DNA from: CBFDBF01 sp050304615
Lineage (GTDB): Bacteria > Pseudomonadota > Gammaproteobacteria > Chromatiales > Chromatiaceae
Length of the DNA: 64,000 nt
Direction: 5' to 3'
Assembly (NCBI GenBank): GCA_050304615.1
Contig: JBNLDW010000008.1
Coordinates: forward strand, 1 to 64,000
The position numbers and the translations under genes are program-made. The notes below the pieces were generated by a model. The model was not told where the DNA came from, did no database searches, and worked only from the letters and a program-made list of their open reading frames with translations. Shown piece after piece: positions 51,702-60,800 of this stretch (the stretch's first letter is position 1; every line of letters starts with the position of its first letter).

Positions 51702-54386
51702 ATGGATCATCACTATCTAAAGCCGCTCTTCTACCCCGAATCTATAGCCATGTTTGGCGCCAGCGACCGCCCCGACACCGTCGGCGAGGTGGTCTACCGC
51801 AATCTGCTCTCTTCTGGCTTTAAGGGTAAAGTCTACGCCATTAATCCTAAGCGCGAACAGGTGAAGGAGCTGCCAGCCTATGCCAGCCTGGAGATGGTCG
51901 GCAGGCCGGTGGAGCTTGCCGTTGTGGCGACACCAGCAAGTACCATCCCGGCCATTGTCGAGGAGTGTGGGCGCTACGGCGTAAAGACTATGATCATCCT
52001 GTCTGCCGGTTTTCGGGAGATTGGCCCAGCGGGCAAAAAGCTGGAGGATCAGGTGCTGGAGATCGCCCGTAGCTACGGCATCCGTTTTCTTGGGCCCAAC
52101 TGTCTGGGTTTGATCCGGCCAGATATCGGCCTCAATGCCACCTTCGGCAACAACAACGCACAACCGGGTAATTTGGCGCTGGTATCCCAATCTGGAGCGC
52201 TCTGCACGGCGGTGCTGGATTGGGCGGAAGAGAACAGTATCGGTTTCTCTACCGTAGTCTCTACCGGTATCGCCGGTGATCTCGATTTTGGAGATATCCT
52301 CGACTATCTGGTAAATGATCCCAAGACCGGCAGCATCCTACTCTATATAGAGGGGGTCAATGACGCCCGCGCCTTTATGAGCGGACTGCGTTCTGCTGCC
52401 CGCATCAAGCCGGTGATCGCCCTGAAGGTAGGACGCCATAACTCGGGGGCGGAGGCCTCCATGTCCCATACCGGAGCCTTGGTTGGGGGTGATGACGCCT
52501 TCTCCGCTGCCCTTGCTCGATCCGGTGTGCTTAGGGTGCAGACCCTTACGCAGGTATTCAGTGCGGCCCGCGCCCTCTCTTCGCGCTATCGCAGTTGCGG
52601 TGACCGGCTGGCCATTATCACCAACGGTGGCGGTCCTGGAGTGATGGCGGCAGATCATGCGACCGATCTCAGTCTGAAGCTGGCAGAGCTCGGTGAGGAT
52701 AGTATTGCCGCACTGAACAAGGTGCTGCCTGCGGTCTGGTCACACAGTAATCCGATTGACATCATCGGTGACGCCACGCCGGAACGCTATTCCCAGGCGT
52801 TAGATATCTGCCTGCGAGACGAGCAGGTGGATGGGGCCGTGGTAATCCTGACGCCCCAGGCTATGACCCATCCGCTAGCCGTAGCGGAGGCGATCATTGA
52901 ACTCTCACGGCAGCACGAAAAACCGATCCTCTGTACCTGGATGGGCGGTGGCCAGATAGAGGAGGCACGCCAGCTGTTCCGTAAGGAGCATCTGCCAGAC
53001 TTTCGCACCGTAGAGTCTGCGGTAGACGCATTTTGGTTCCTCGCCATGTACCGCATAAATCAGCAGTTGCTGTTACAGACTCCAGCCAAATCGTCTGCTC
53101 AGCAGGTGCCGCCTGATGTCGATGGCGCACGCCTAATAGTCGAAAGTGTGTTGTCAGAGGGCCGCCATGTACTGACTGAGCCTGAATCCATAGCCCTGCT
53201 TGGCTCTTTCCGTATACCAGCGGTTAGAAACGGCATTGCCCGTTCTTCTATTGAGGCGCTGATCCTGGCGGAATCTATCGGTTTTCCGGTGGCGATGAAG
53301 ATCCATTCTCACGATATCAGCCACAAGAGCGATGCCGGTGGCGTGAGGCTAAACATCACCAATGCCAGGGTGGTGCGCAGCTCTTACCAGGAGTTGATCG
53401 ATCAGGTACAGCGGTCCCGCCCTGAGGCGAAGATTGATGGCGTGATCGTGGAGAAGATGTACCGTAGCAACAATGGCCGCGAACTGATGATCGGCGTGAT
53501 TACCGATCCGGTTATGGGCCCGGTGATCAGTTTTGGCAGCGGTGGTACCGCAGTGGAGATACTGGGTGACACGGCAGTGGCACTGCCGCCGCTCAACCGC
53601 AATCTTGCCCTTGATCTGATTAATCGAACCAAGGTGTCCCGCATGCTGGGAGAGTTTCGTAACATGCCAGCAGCTAAAATAGACGCCCTGGTAGATGTTT
53701 TGTTGCGTGTCTCTTCCATGGCGTGCGAATTGCCCTGGCTAAAAGAGATGGATATCAACCCGCTGATCCTGGATGAGACAGGGGCTGTGGCGGTAGATGC
53801 CCGCATATGTGTGGAATTTCCGCGTGCCTCTACAGATCCTTACCATCACATGGCCATACACCCATATCCGGCAAATCTGCAGGTCACGTACCAGTTGCTG
53901 GACGGAAGCGACATTATCATTCGTCCCATTCGCCCGGAAGATGCAGAGATCGAACAGGACTTTGTCCACTCCCTCTCTGAAGAGACAAAATATTTCCGCT
54001 TTATGCGTTCCCTGCAAGAATTGACACCAGAGATGCTGGTGCGCTTCACCCAGATTGACTATGACAACGAGATGGCCCTGATTGCAGTCACCCAGCATGG
54101 TGGAGAGGAAGAGGAGGAGCTGGCGGTCGGCCGCTACATTACCAATATAGATAGGCGTAGCTGTGAATTCGCCCTAGTGGTATCGGATCGTTGGCAACAT
54201 CAGGGCATCGGTCATCGGCTGATGCATCTGCTGATGGAGGTGGCCAGAAATCGCGGCCTGGAAGAGATGCGCGGCGAGGTGCTGAGCAACAACCACAAGA
54301 TGCTGGGGTTGATGAAATCACTCGGTTTTCGCGCCAGCAGCGATCCGGACGATCCTGGAGTCAAGCGGGTGGTTCATACTCTATAG
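51702..54386 (+). CDS. patZ: Protein lysine acetyltransferase Pat/PatZ
   Basis: About 894 residues from ATG 51702. The N-terminal ~700 residues resemble an NDP-forming acyl-CoA synthetase: CoA-binding Rossmann domain (FGASDRPDTVGE), succinyl-CoA-ligase-like domain with MSHTGALVGGDD, and an ATP-grasp domain (FPVAMKIHSHDISHKSDAGG). The C-terminal GNAT domain (about 735-894) has the acetyl-CoA loop QHQGIG. In enterobacteria this enzyme acetylates acetyl-CoA synthetase and many other proteins. Start chosen from the family N-terminus and AGGA 9 bases upstream. The nearby deacetylase is divergent. Confidence 0.92.
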   Translation: MDHHYLKPLFYPESIAMFGASDRPDTVGEVVYRNLLSSGFKGKVYAINPKREQVKELPAYASLEMVGRPVELAVVATPASTIPAIVEECGRYGVKTMIILSAGFREIGPAGKKLEDQVLEIARSYGIRFLGPNCLGLIRPDIGLNATFGNNNAQPGNLALVSQSGALCTAVLDWAEENSIGFSTVVSTGIAGDLDFGDILDYLVNDPKTGSILLYIEGVNDARAFMSGLRSAARIKPVIALKVGRHNSGAEASMSHTGALVGGDDAFSAALARSGVLRVQTLTQVFSAARALSSRYRSCGDRLAIITNGGGPGVMAADHATDLSLKLAELGEDSIAALNKVLPAVWSHSNPIDIIGDATPERYSQALDICLRDEQVDGAVVILTPQAMTHPLAVAEAIIELSRQHEKPILCTWMGGGQIEEARQLFRKEHLPDFRTVESAVDAFWFLAMYRINQQLLLQTPAKSSAQQVPPDVDGARLIVESVLSEGRHVLTEPESIALLGSFRIPAVRNGIARSSIEALILAESIGFPVAMKIHSHDISHKSDAGGVRLNITNARVVRSSYQELIDQVQRSRPEAKIDGVIVEKMYRSNNGRELMIGVITDPVMGPVISFGSGGTAVEILGDTAVALPPLNRNLALDLINRTKVSRMLGEFRNMPAAKIDALVDVLLRVSSMACELPWLKEMDINPLILDETGAVAVDARICVEFPRASTDPYHHMAIHPYPANLQVTYQLLDGSDIIIRPIRPEDAEIEQDFVHSLSEETKYFRFMRSLQELTPEMLVRFTQIDYDNEMALIAVTQHGGEEEEELAVGRYITNIDRRSCEFALVVSDRWQHQGIGHRLMHLLMEVARNRGLEEMRGEVLSNNHKMLGLMKSLGFRASSDPDDPGVKRVVHTL

Positions 54387-54570
54387 GGTTGCCAAGCAAT
54401 AGCATCTACACTCAATATTGCCTACCAATGGAATCCCCGCGTAAGCAAGGTAAGTTATACTTTTCTCCCATTTCCTCATGAGGGATGGTTGAGACTATCG
54501 ACTTTATGCCTCAGTATGAATGTTTAGCAACTAGATGGCAGGATGATGGCGATTATGGATAATAGGGTTT

Positions 54571-55335
54571 ATGCCAAAGGATGATATTGAGTTTCGATGG
54601 CCTGGTGAATGTGCCGCCGCTGACAATGACGTGGTAACTGTCAAGTCGTCAGGGGTGTGGCTGCGTCGCGCCCTGCTAGGTCTGCTGCTCCTTGGAATTA
54701 TCTGGCAGGGCTGGTATTTCGGTTGGGTGCTGCGGTGGCGCTATGTCGACCCGGACATGACGTCGTTCATGCAGCATCGGCTCGAGACAATGCAGGAGAA
54801 AAATCCCAAGGCATCGCTCCGGCACGTATGGGTGCCTTATCAACACATCTCTATCAATCTCAAGCGGGCCGTGGTCGCCGCCGAAGACGACAAGTTTGTC
54901 AACCATAATGGCTTTGACCTGGAAGGCATGCGGAAGGCGATGGAGAAGAATGAGCGACGCGGCAAAACGGTTGCCGGCGGTTCGACTATCTCCCAGCAAT
55001 TGGCAAAAAACCTGTTCCTCTCTGGTAGCAAGACGCCATGGCGCAAGATTCAGGAGGCGATCATCACGGTCTGGCTGGAGTTGCTCTGGGACAAGCGCCG
55101 CATTCTGGAGGTCTATCTAAACTCGGTCGAGTGGGGTAGTGGCGTCTTCGGTGCCGAGGCGGCGGCACGGCGATACTACCAGATCAGTGCTGCGGATCTG
55201 TCTCCCCTGCAGGCGGCTCGCCTAGCCGTCATGCTGCCAGCACCGCGTCGTTATGGGCGAAAGCCATATTCTGATTTCATGAACAGACAGACTTATTTGA
55301 TCCTTGAGCGTATGTACTACTCTCGGGTGCCATAG
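54571..55335 (+). CDS. mtgA: Monofunctional peptidoglycan glycosyltransferase MtgA
   Basis: Polymerises lipid II into glycan strands. 254 residues. One N-terminal membrane segment (about 33-52) and a GT51 domain: catalytic Glu in AAEDDKFVNHNG, GGSTISQQLAKNLFL, the RKIQEA stretch and LEVYLNSVEWG. No transpeptidase domain. Convergent with the GGDEF-EAL gene, 10 bases between the stops. Confidence 0.95.
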   Translation: MPKDDIEFRWPGECAAADNDVVTVKSSGVWLRRALLGLLLLGIIWQGWYFGWVLRWRYVDPDMTSFMQHRLETMQEKNPKASLRHVWVPYQHISINLKRAVVAAEDDKFVNHNGFDLEGMRKAMEKNERRGKTVAGGSTISQQLAKNLFLSGSKTPWRKIQEAIITVWLELLWDKRRILEVYLNSVEWGSGVFGAEAAARRYYQISAADLSPLQAARLAVMLPAPRRYGRKPYSDFMNRQTYLILERMYYSRVP

Positions 55336-55345
55336 AGTCTCTGGT

Positions 55346-57952
55346 TTAACTTCTATTTTGTGCGGTAAGTGGATGAAGGGCGATGTTAAAGTGTGGATTC
55401 AGAGTGTTGATGTCCATCGGTGGTGAGATGAAATGCCCTTGTACGTAGTCCACACCAATATCGTGCAAGAACTGCAGAATCTCTGCGTTTTCTACATATT
55501 CTGCTACGGTCTTTTTACCCAGCGAGTGGGCAATATCATTCATGGATTGGACGATTGCGCGATCGCTTGGATCTGTTGCCACACCGCGGACAAATTGGCC
55601 ATCGATCTTGATAAAATCCACCGGTAGATTCTTTAAATATGAAAAAGAAGAAAATCCGCTGCCAAAATCATCTAGCGCAAGACGGCAGCCAAGGGCATGG
55701 AGCCGAATGATGAGTTCGTTTGCGGAGACCAGATTTGAAACAGCCGAGGTCTCGGTGATCTCGAAGATCACCTTGCGCGAATCAATTCTAAGCCTTACAA
55801 CAAGTTCTTCTATGTCCTCAATAAAGCCCTCATCGGCAATAGTTTGGGCCGACAGATTGATGGTGAACATCCCGGAATAGCCTGATTGCTGTAAGTGCGC
55901 CAACCTGTTTAAGGCTGCCTTGATAACCCAGCAATCAATTTTACCCATCATATTGAAACGCTCTGCTGTAGGCAGAAAAACCCCAGGCATGATCAATCCA
56001 CGTTCTGGATCATCCAGGCGCACTAACACCTCATTCAGCCACTCTTCCTCTGGTACGGTCGAAATAAGCTGCTGGTAAATTGGCCCCTCTTGCGGCTTCA
56101 TCAAGGCTGCTGCAACATGTTCTACTGGAAGGATAGGTTGGTAATAAAGAATCAGTTGGTTGTTTACTAAAGCATCGTGCAGACGTGAGGACCAACCCAA
56201 ATCCAGATCCATGCTGCTTTTACTATCGTTTTCTGGAATAAATAGATGGGTGCGGTTGCGGCCATCGCCTTTAGCAATATGGCAGGCGATATCTGCGTTT
56301 GCAAGAATCTCACTTGCGGATTCGGTATCTTTGTCCATCAAGGCGATACCTATGGTGCAGTTTATCTTGTACGGTTTCCCATTGTAGAGAAACATATATT
56401 CATCAAGCATTTCGCGATAGTAGTCTGCCACCTGAAGGACGCTTTCCTTGCTTACATTGCGCAATATTATGGCGAATTCATCACCTCCCAGCCGGGCAAG
56501 CAGGTCGGTTGCCCTCAGGCGCTGAGTTATTTGTTGCGCTATCTCGATTAGCAATTTATCCCCTGCCGTGTGGCCGGCAGTGTCATTGATGTATTTAAAA
56601 CGATCAAGATCGAGATATAGCAAGGCGCTGGTCTCATTACTGCGCCTGAGACGTCCTGCCTCTTGCTCAAGCTGTTGCTCGAAGTAGCGTCGATTGAAAA
56701 GCTTGGTCAGCGCATCGTGATTTGCCTGCCAACGCAACTCATTTTCAAGCGATTTACGTTCCGAAATATCTCGAAAGGCAACTACAGAGCCTTCCGGTTT
56801 GTCCTCAATGATGAGCGGATAAACAGTGCACTCCACAGGTATTGTCGTGCCAGATTTATGCCAGAAGACAGTCTCCCATGCCTGGATGGGTTCTCCTCCG
56901 GCGTATGATTTGTGTAAGGAACAAAGCTCTTTTTCGATAGGAACGCCATCAGAATCGGCGTAATGAAAAAGCTCTAGCGCCGATTTTCCGATCAATCGCT
57001 CTTCAGGATCAAACCCAAGGATCCGTCTACATGCAGGATTTACGAAGGAAATAAGGCCGTCTAAATTCACTCCATAAACCCCTTCACCGACCGATCTAAG
57101 AATACCGCCTAGACGTTCACGTTCCCTTTCTATTGATTGATGTGCACGGATGGCCCGACTCATGGCATCTATACGCGTCAGAAACAGATCGTCACTCTCG
57201 TTTTTGAACATGCATTCAACCGCTCCTGATTCGAGCGATTGTTTGATTGCCTTGTCAAGATAGCTGCCGGTAAGTACTGCGGTAGACATGGCCTCTGTCA
57301 TTTCATGATCACGTAGCCGCTGACAGAGAATATCGCCGGTGGCGTTCGGCATGAAATAGTCAACAATGGCTATGTCAAACGGCGATTCCAGGGCCATACT
57401 AAAACCCTCGTCTACAGAAGCGGCAATCTCGGTTTCATAGCCGTTGGCAGTCAGCAGTCGTTGATACTTCGTTCGTACCGTACGCGAATCGTCAACTAGA
57501 AGCACCCGAATCGGTTGAACAAGGCGATTTAACCCCATCTCCTCAGATTGACGGCTGTTCTTGCCGACGAGTAGATCAGCCAGAATATCAAGGCTTTTCC
57601 TGTAATCTGACCACAGTAAAAATGCCGTTTTAGGCCTTCTCTTCGCCCTGTTTATAATTTCTGCTTCTGGGTTATGGGCAAAAGTAACCAGCGGAAGGGA
57701 TGAATATGACTCTTCCTCAAGCAAGGTGAAGAACTTGTCCGCTTCGGACGTGGCTTGATCGGGCCATCCTAAAACCACGGCGTCCACAGCTATGCCATCT
57801 TTCGAGCCATTTTCAGAACTGATGCGCGCAGACTTGAAGTCGAGATGGGTCTCAACCTCATATCCAGCCTTAATCAGTAGATTTTTCTGTATGTGTCGAA
57901 TCGTGGCGGAATATTCGACCAATAAAACCCTCGGCAAGGCAGATTCCCCCAT
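55346..57952 (-). CDS. REC-REC-PAS-GGDEF-EAL cyclic-di-GMP regulator
   Basis: 868 residues without membrane segments. REC1 (about 8-125) is degenerate: the phospho-Asp position reads VVLGWPD. REC2 (about 147-265) is intact, with DD near residue 153 and the phospho-Asp in IVDYFMP. A PAS domain with C-terminal PAC follows (about 280-395). The GGDEF domain (about 400-565) has an intact RLGGDEF and an RxxD inhibitory site five residues before it (RATD). The EAL domain (about 590-850) keeps its main catalytic residues (EVLVR, NLSAQ, EITE, LDDFG, KIDG, AEYVE, VQGH) but has a roughly 30-residue insert between YYQPI and EVL. It can in principle make and break c-di-GMP. Orphan; cognate kinase unknown. 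Confidence 0.93.
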   Translation of the reverse strand: MGESALPRVLLVEYSATIRHIQKNLLIKAGYEVETHLDFKSARISSENGSKDGIAVDAVVLGWPDQATSEADKFFTLLEEESYSSLPLVTFAHNPEAEIINRAKRRPKTAFLLWSDYRKSLDILADLLVGKNSRQSEEMGLNRLVQPIRVLLVDDSRTVRTKYQRLLTANGYETEIAASVDEGFSMALESPFDIAIVDYFMPNATGDILCQRLRDHEMTEAMSTAVLTGSYLDKAIKQSLESGAVECMFKNESDDLFLTRIDAMSRAIRAHQSIERERERLGGILRSVGEGVYGVNLDGLISFVNPACRRILGFDPEERLIGKSALELFHYADSDGVPIEKELCSLHKSYAGGEPIQAWETVFWHKSGTTIPVECTVYPLIIEDKPEGSVVAFRDISERKSLENELRWQANHDALTKLFNRRYFEQQLEQEAGRLRRSNETSALLYLDLDRFKYINDTAGHTAGDKLLIEIAQQITQRLRATDLLARLGGDEFAIILRNVSKESVLQVADYYREMLDEYMFLYNGKPYKINCTIGIALMDKDTESASEILANADIACHIAKGDGRNRTHLFIPENDSKSSMDLDLGWSSRLHDALVNNQLILYYQPILPVEHVAAALMKPQEGPIYQQLISTVPEEEWLNEVLVRLDDPERGLIMPGVFLPTAERFNMMGKIDCWVIKAALNRLAHLQQSGYSGMFTINLSAQTIADEGFIEDIEELVVRLRIDSRKVIFEITETSAVSNLVSANELIIRLHALGCRLALDDFGSGFSSFSYLKNLPVDFIKIDGQFVRGVATDPSDRAIVQSMNDIAHSLGKKTVAEYVENAEILQFLHDIGVDYVQGHFISPPMDINTLNPHFNIALHPLTAQNRS

Positions 57953-58119
57953 TGTATGAAAGAAAGTTGTAATTTATTGAGAAATCCCTTACTACTTGTA
58001 TTGTTAGCGGTTGGAGGGAGGTAAACTTTAGGCAATGCTGGTAATTAAGAGCGGCATATTTGCAAGGGATTCATCGGGGTCTGCTACACATGAGGAATTA
58101 TGGGGATATTGCTTTAATT

Positions 58120-58620
58120 ATGAGTAAGATAGAGATCATACATGGGGATATTACCCGGCTTGTGGTTGATGCCATAGTAAATGCCGCCAATAACACTCTC
58201 TTGGGAGGAGGTGGTGTGGATGGGGCCATACATAGCGCCGCAGGCCCAAGGTTGTTGGAGGCGTGTAAGCCCCTGGGTGGTTGCCCTACTGGTGAGGCGC
58301 GCATCACCCCAGGATTCGACCTGCCGGCAAAGTGGGTGATTCACACCGTGGGGCCGATCTGGAGCGGAGGGGAAGCAGGAGAGCCGGAACAGTTAGCTTC
58401 ATGTTATGACTCATCCCTCGCCCTGGCCCGCGACAATGGTGTAAGAACCATTGCATTTCCTGCCATTAGCACCGGAGTGTATGGCTATCCCAAGCTGGAG
58501 GCAGCCATGGTTGCCCTCAGATCCATGCTGACCGCAGATGGGTTTGACCAAATCATCGCCTGCTGCTTTTCTGAGCAGGACGTTGAGCTTTACCGGAGAG
58601 TGTTGCAGGAGCTACAGTGA
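58120..58620 (+). CDS. Macrodomain protein (O-acetyl-ADP-ribose deacetylase type)
   Basis: 166 residues from ATG 58120 (MSKIEIIHGDIT); an ATG ten codons upstream is also open. Ligand-binding motifs: VNAANNTLLGGGGVDGAIH and ISTGVYGYP, placing it in the MacroD/YmdB class, which removes ADP-ribose-linked acetyl or terminal ADP-ribose groups. Single-domain, cytosolic. Its neighbourhood contains the PatZ/HDAC pair, but no sirtuin is visible. Confidence 0.9.
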   Translation: MSKIEIIHGDITRLVVDAIVNAANNTLLGGGGVDGAIHSAAGPRLLEACKPLGGCPTGEARITPGFDLPAKWVIHTVGPIWSGGEAGEPEQLASCYDSSLALARDNGVRTIAFPAISTGVYGYPKLEAAMVALRSMLTADGFDQIIACCFSEQDVELYRRVLQELQ

Positions 58621-58800
58621 GGGGGCGACCAGTGTTTGTTGAGGCGCAAAATGGTCTGTCCAACGTCAAGAAAATCCCGTTTTTACCCTATATACTCCAC
58701 CATAAATATGGTTATAATCTAGGTAGTGGTCTTTGTTGATCGCTGTGAGTTAAGCAATCCCTGTATTTAATTGTTCAATAAAAACTGGGAGGGATACGAT

Positions 58801-58878
58801 ATGTTAGAGAAATGGGCACTAGCTGGCGGGGTAATCCTTATTGTGCTAGCTATAGTTTTAGCAACTGTACTAGGCTGA
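58801..58878 (+). CDS. 25-residue single-span membrane peptide
   Basis: ATG 58801 to TGA 58876-58878 encodes a 25-residue peptide starting MLEKWALAGGVIL and ending ATVLG: a short polar start and one continuous hydrophobic helix. A strong Shine-Dalgarno sequence GGGAGGG (58787-58793) sits 7 bases upstream, TATAAT occurs at 58713-58718, and a strong terminator follows 14 bases after the stop. This is the layout of a deliberate monocistronic small-protein gene. Size and form resemble helper subunits of membrane complexes such as KdpF or CydX, but I cannot assign it. Confidence 0.7.
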   Translation: MLEKWALAGGVILIVLAIVLATVLG

Positions 58879-58892
58879 GCACATAACAGTAA

Positions 58893-58929
58893 AAAAAGAG
58901 ACCCGGCGTTATGCCGGGTCTTTTGTTTT
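58893..58929 (+). terminator. Strong intrinsic terminator after the small membrane peptide gene
   Basis: A7 tract, GACCCGGC (58900-58907), loop GTTAT, GCCGGGTC (58913-58920), TTTTGTTTT. Perfect 8-bp G/C-rich stem with a T-tract on the plus strand; the A-tract makes it bidirectional and so also useful for the mltF transcript coming from the right. Confidence 0.92.
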
Positions 58930-59008
58930 ATGGCCACTACCTAACTCTCATCCGTCTCCAGTTATTCGCCAGATTTTTGAGATGTAGAGGGTCAATCCAA
59001 ATAAGCCC

Positions 59009-60403
59009 CTAGAGCACAGAAGAGGAGAAGATATCTGGAGGGCTCTGTTCTCCCTCCATTGACTGATCTATAAGCCAAGTGAGCAGGTCGTGATATCCGC
59101 GGATATTGTCCACGTAGCCCACCGGTTCCCGCCCTCTGGCATAGCCATGCTTTACCGTCCGATAGTAGGCCTGTCTGCTCAATAGTGGCAGGTACTGTTT
59201 TACATCTTGCCATTTATCCGGACTTTTACCGTCCCGCTGCGCCAGGATGCGGGCATCTTCCAGGTGGCCAAAGCCGACATTATAAGCCGCCAGGGTGAAC
59301 CACATGCGATCAGGTGGTAAAACACTGGGAGGGATCTTTTCGCTAATGAGTTGGAGATAGTTGGCACCCCCAATAATACTTTGTTCTGGTACGGTTCGAT
59401 CTTCGATATCGAGCTGTTCTGCAGTCGCTTCAGTCAACATCATGATACCGCGTACTCCGGTGGGGGAGACTGCATCTGGGTTCCAGTGTGACTCTTGGTA
59501 GCCAATTGCGGCAAGCAGCTCCCACTCGATTCCGGTTGCTTTGGCACTATCCTTGAAATACCCGATATATTTTGGAAGACGGGTCAGGACATGCCGTTTA
59601 AATGTGTTGGTGTCGACAAAACCGAGCCTTTCAACATGTCCATAGTAGCGTTCAATTAGTTGGTCAAGTTGCCCGCTTTTTTTGATTCTTCGGATGAATT
59701 CGGCGGCAGCATCAAATAGGCTAGAGTCTTCTTCATGGGGGAACGCCCAGGCTAGTTGTTCCGGTGCGGTCAGGTTGAAAGCGACCAGGAGTTCAGGATA
59801 GAAGCGACGATTCAGGGCCGTCTCATTTGAGTCTGCAATGGTATAGTCGATCTCCCCCGTATGAACCATGTAGAGTAGCTCTTCACTCTCCAGTTCACGC
59901 CGTTCCACCCACTCTAATCCTGGAATCTTCTGTTTGCGCCGGTTTAGTTCGGCCGCATGACTGCTGCCGGCAAGAACCTCAAATTTACTCCCGATGGTTT
60001 CACTCAGATTTTTTGGGTGTTGGCTGCCATTACGAAATATCAGCTGCTGGGTGATCTGCTGGTAACTTGGTGAAAATTTGACCTCAACCTTTCTGTCCTT
60101 GGTCACAGTGAGTCCGGCCGCGGCAAAGTGGGCCTCCCGACGTTTGATCATAGGGATGATCTGATCAAAGCTTTCAGGGATTACAAAGCGTACCCGCACC
60201 CCTAACTCCCGGGCAAACATACGTACCAGGTCGTGTTCTATGCCTGCTATCCCATCGCGACCCTCATAGTAGGTGGTGGCGCTATTGCGGGTGATAACCA
60301 CCAGCTCACCATCCTGTTTTATCCGTTCCAACAGAGGAGTCGGAATGCTGCAGCTCAAAAGCTGGATAGCCAGGAGAAGTGTGAGCAGGTTGCGCATATC
60401 CAA
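59009..60403 (-). CDS. mltF: Membrane-bound lytic murein transglycosylase F
   Basis: Outer-membrane lipoprotein that cleaves glycan strands to 1,6-anhydro ends. 464 residues. Lipobox LLSC near residue 18; a periplasmic solute-binding-type regulatory domain (about 30-265); then a family 1 lytic transglycosylase domain (about 275-440) with catalytic Glu in GYQESHWNP, GVRGIMMLT and AAYNVGFGH. Start ATG 60403 (or the Met two codons later). Confidence 0.95.
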   Translation of the reverse strand: MDMRNLLTLLLAIQLLSCSIPTPLLERIKQDGELVVITRNSATTYYEGRDGIAGIEHDLVRMFARELGVRVRFVIPESFDQIIPMIKRREAHFAAAGLTVTKDRKVEVKFSPSYQQITQQLIFRNGSQHPKNLSETIGSKFEVLAGSSHAAELNRRKQKIPGLEWVERRELESEELLYMVHTGEIDYTIADSNETALNRRFYPELLVAFNLTAPEQLAWAFPHEEDSSLFDAAAEFIRRIKKSGQLDQLIERYYGHVERLGFVDTNTFKRHVLTRLPKYIGYFKDSAKATGIEWELLAAIGYQESHWNPDAVSPTGVRGIMMLTEATAEQLDIEDRTVPEQSIIGGANYLQLISEKIPPSVLPPDRMWFTLAAYNVGFGHLEDARILAQRDGKSPDKWQDVKQYLPLLSRQAYYRTVKHGYARGREPVGYVDNIRGYHDLLTWLIDQSMEGEQSPPDIFSSSVL

Positions 60404-60465
60404 TAGGATATCAGATTCAGGTGTATAAGCAGGCCGATATTGATGTAAAATTAACTCTCCTATAC

Positions 60466-60556
60466 GGAGAGGTGCCGGAGCTGGCCGAACGGGCTTGACT
60501 CGAAATCAAGTGATCCCTCGCGGGATCCGTGGGTTCAAATCCCACCCTCTCCGCCA
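60466..60556 (+). tRNA. tRNA-Ser (anticodon CGA, reads UCG)
   Basis: 91 bases including encoded CCA (60554-60556). Acceptor stem GGAGAGG (60466-60472) pairs with CCTCTCC (60546-60552), discriminator G. Anticodon stem CTTGA/TCAAG with loop CTCGAAA, anticodon CGA at 60501-60503. A long variable arm (TGATCCCTCGCGGGATCC) marks a class II serine tRNA. T-arm GGGTTCAAATCCC. Confidence 0.97.
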
Positions 60557-60568
60557 ATACAATAATAG

Positions 60569-60588
60569 GATCCCATAAGGGGTCTTTT
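60569..60588 (+). terminator. Terminator of tRNA-Ser
   Basis: GATCCC-ATAA-GGGGTC followed by TTTT, 13 bases after the tRNA end. Confidence 0.75.
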
Positions 60589-60644
60589 GCTGCCATATAC
60601 ACCGCTCTCCCTGTGGAACAGGATATCCCGCACATTTCTGATCT

Positions 60645-60683
60645 CCTCACCCTAATGCTAACCCTCTCCCGGAGAGAGAGGGT
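60645..60683. repeat. CCCTCACCCTAA..CCCTCTCCC dispersed palindrome
   Basis: CTCACCCTAATGCTA, then ACCCTCTC-CCGGA-GAGAGAGGGT. It is the same repeat type as at 6069-6131, one of the C-run palindromes dispersed in proteobacterial genomes. Confidence 0.5.
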
Positions 60684-60800
60684 AATAAGTAGGACAGCAG
60701 TGATATTTACCCTTTTCACTGCTCAAGATGGGGTATTTTCCATAGTTGGGAGTGTTATTATTTAGCTATCAACTTCACCGGCGTCGAATTCTGTAAATAG

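Noticed and set aside
60417..60719. 100-codon minus-strand gene
   Set aside because: It runs through tRNA-Ser and the CCCTCACCC repeat on the opposite strand; no coding signal.
60466..60800. Integrated element at tRNA-Ser
   Set aside because: No integrase and no second copy of the tRNA 3' end were seen in the window.
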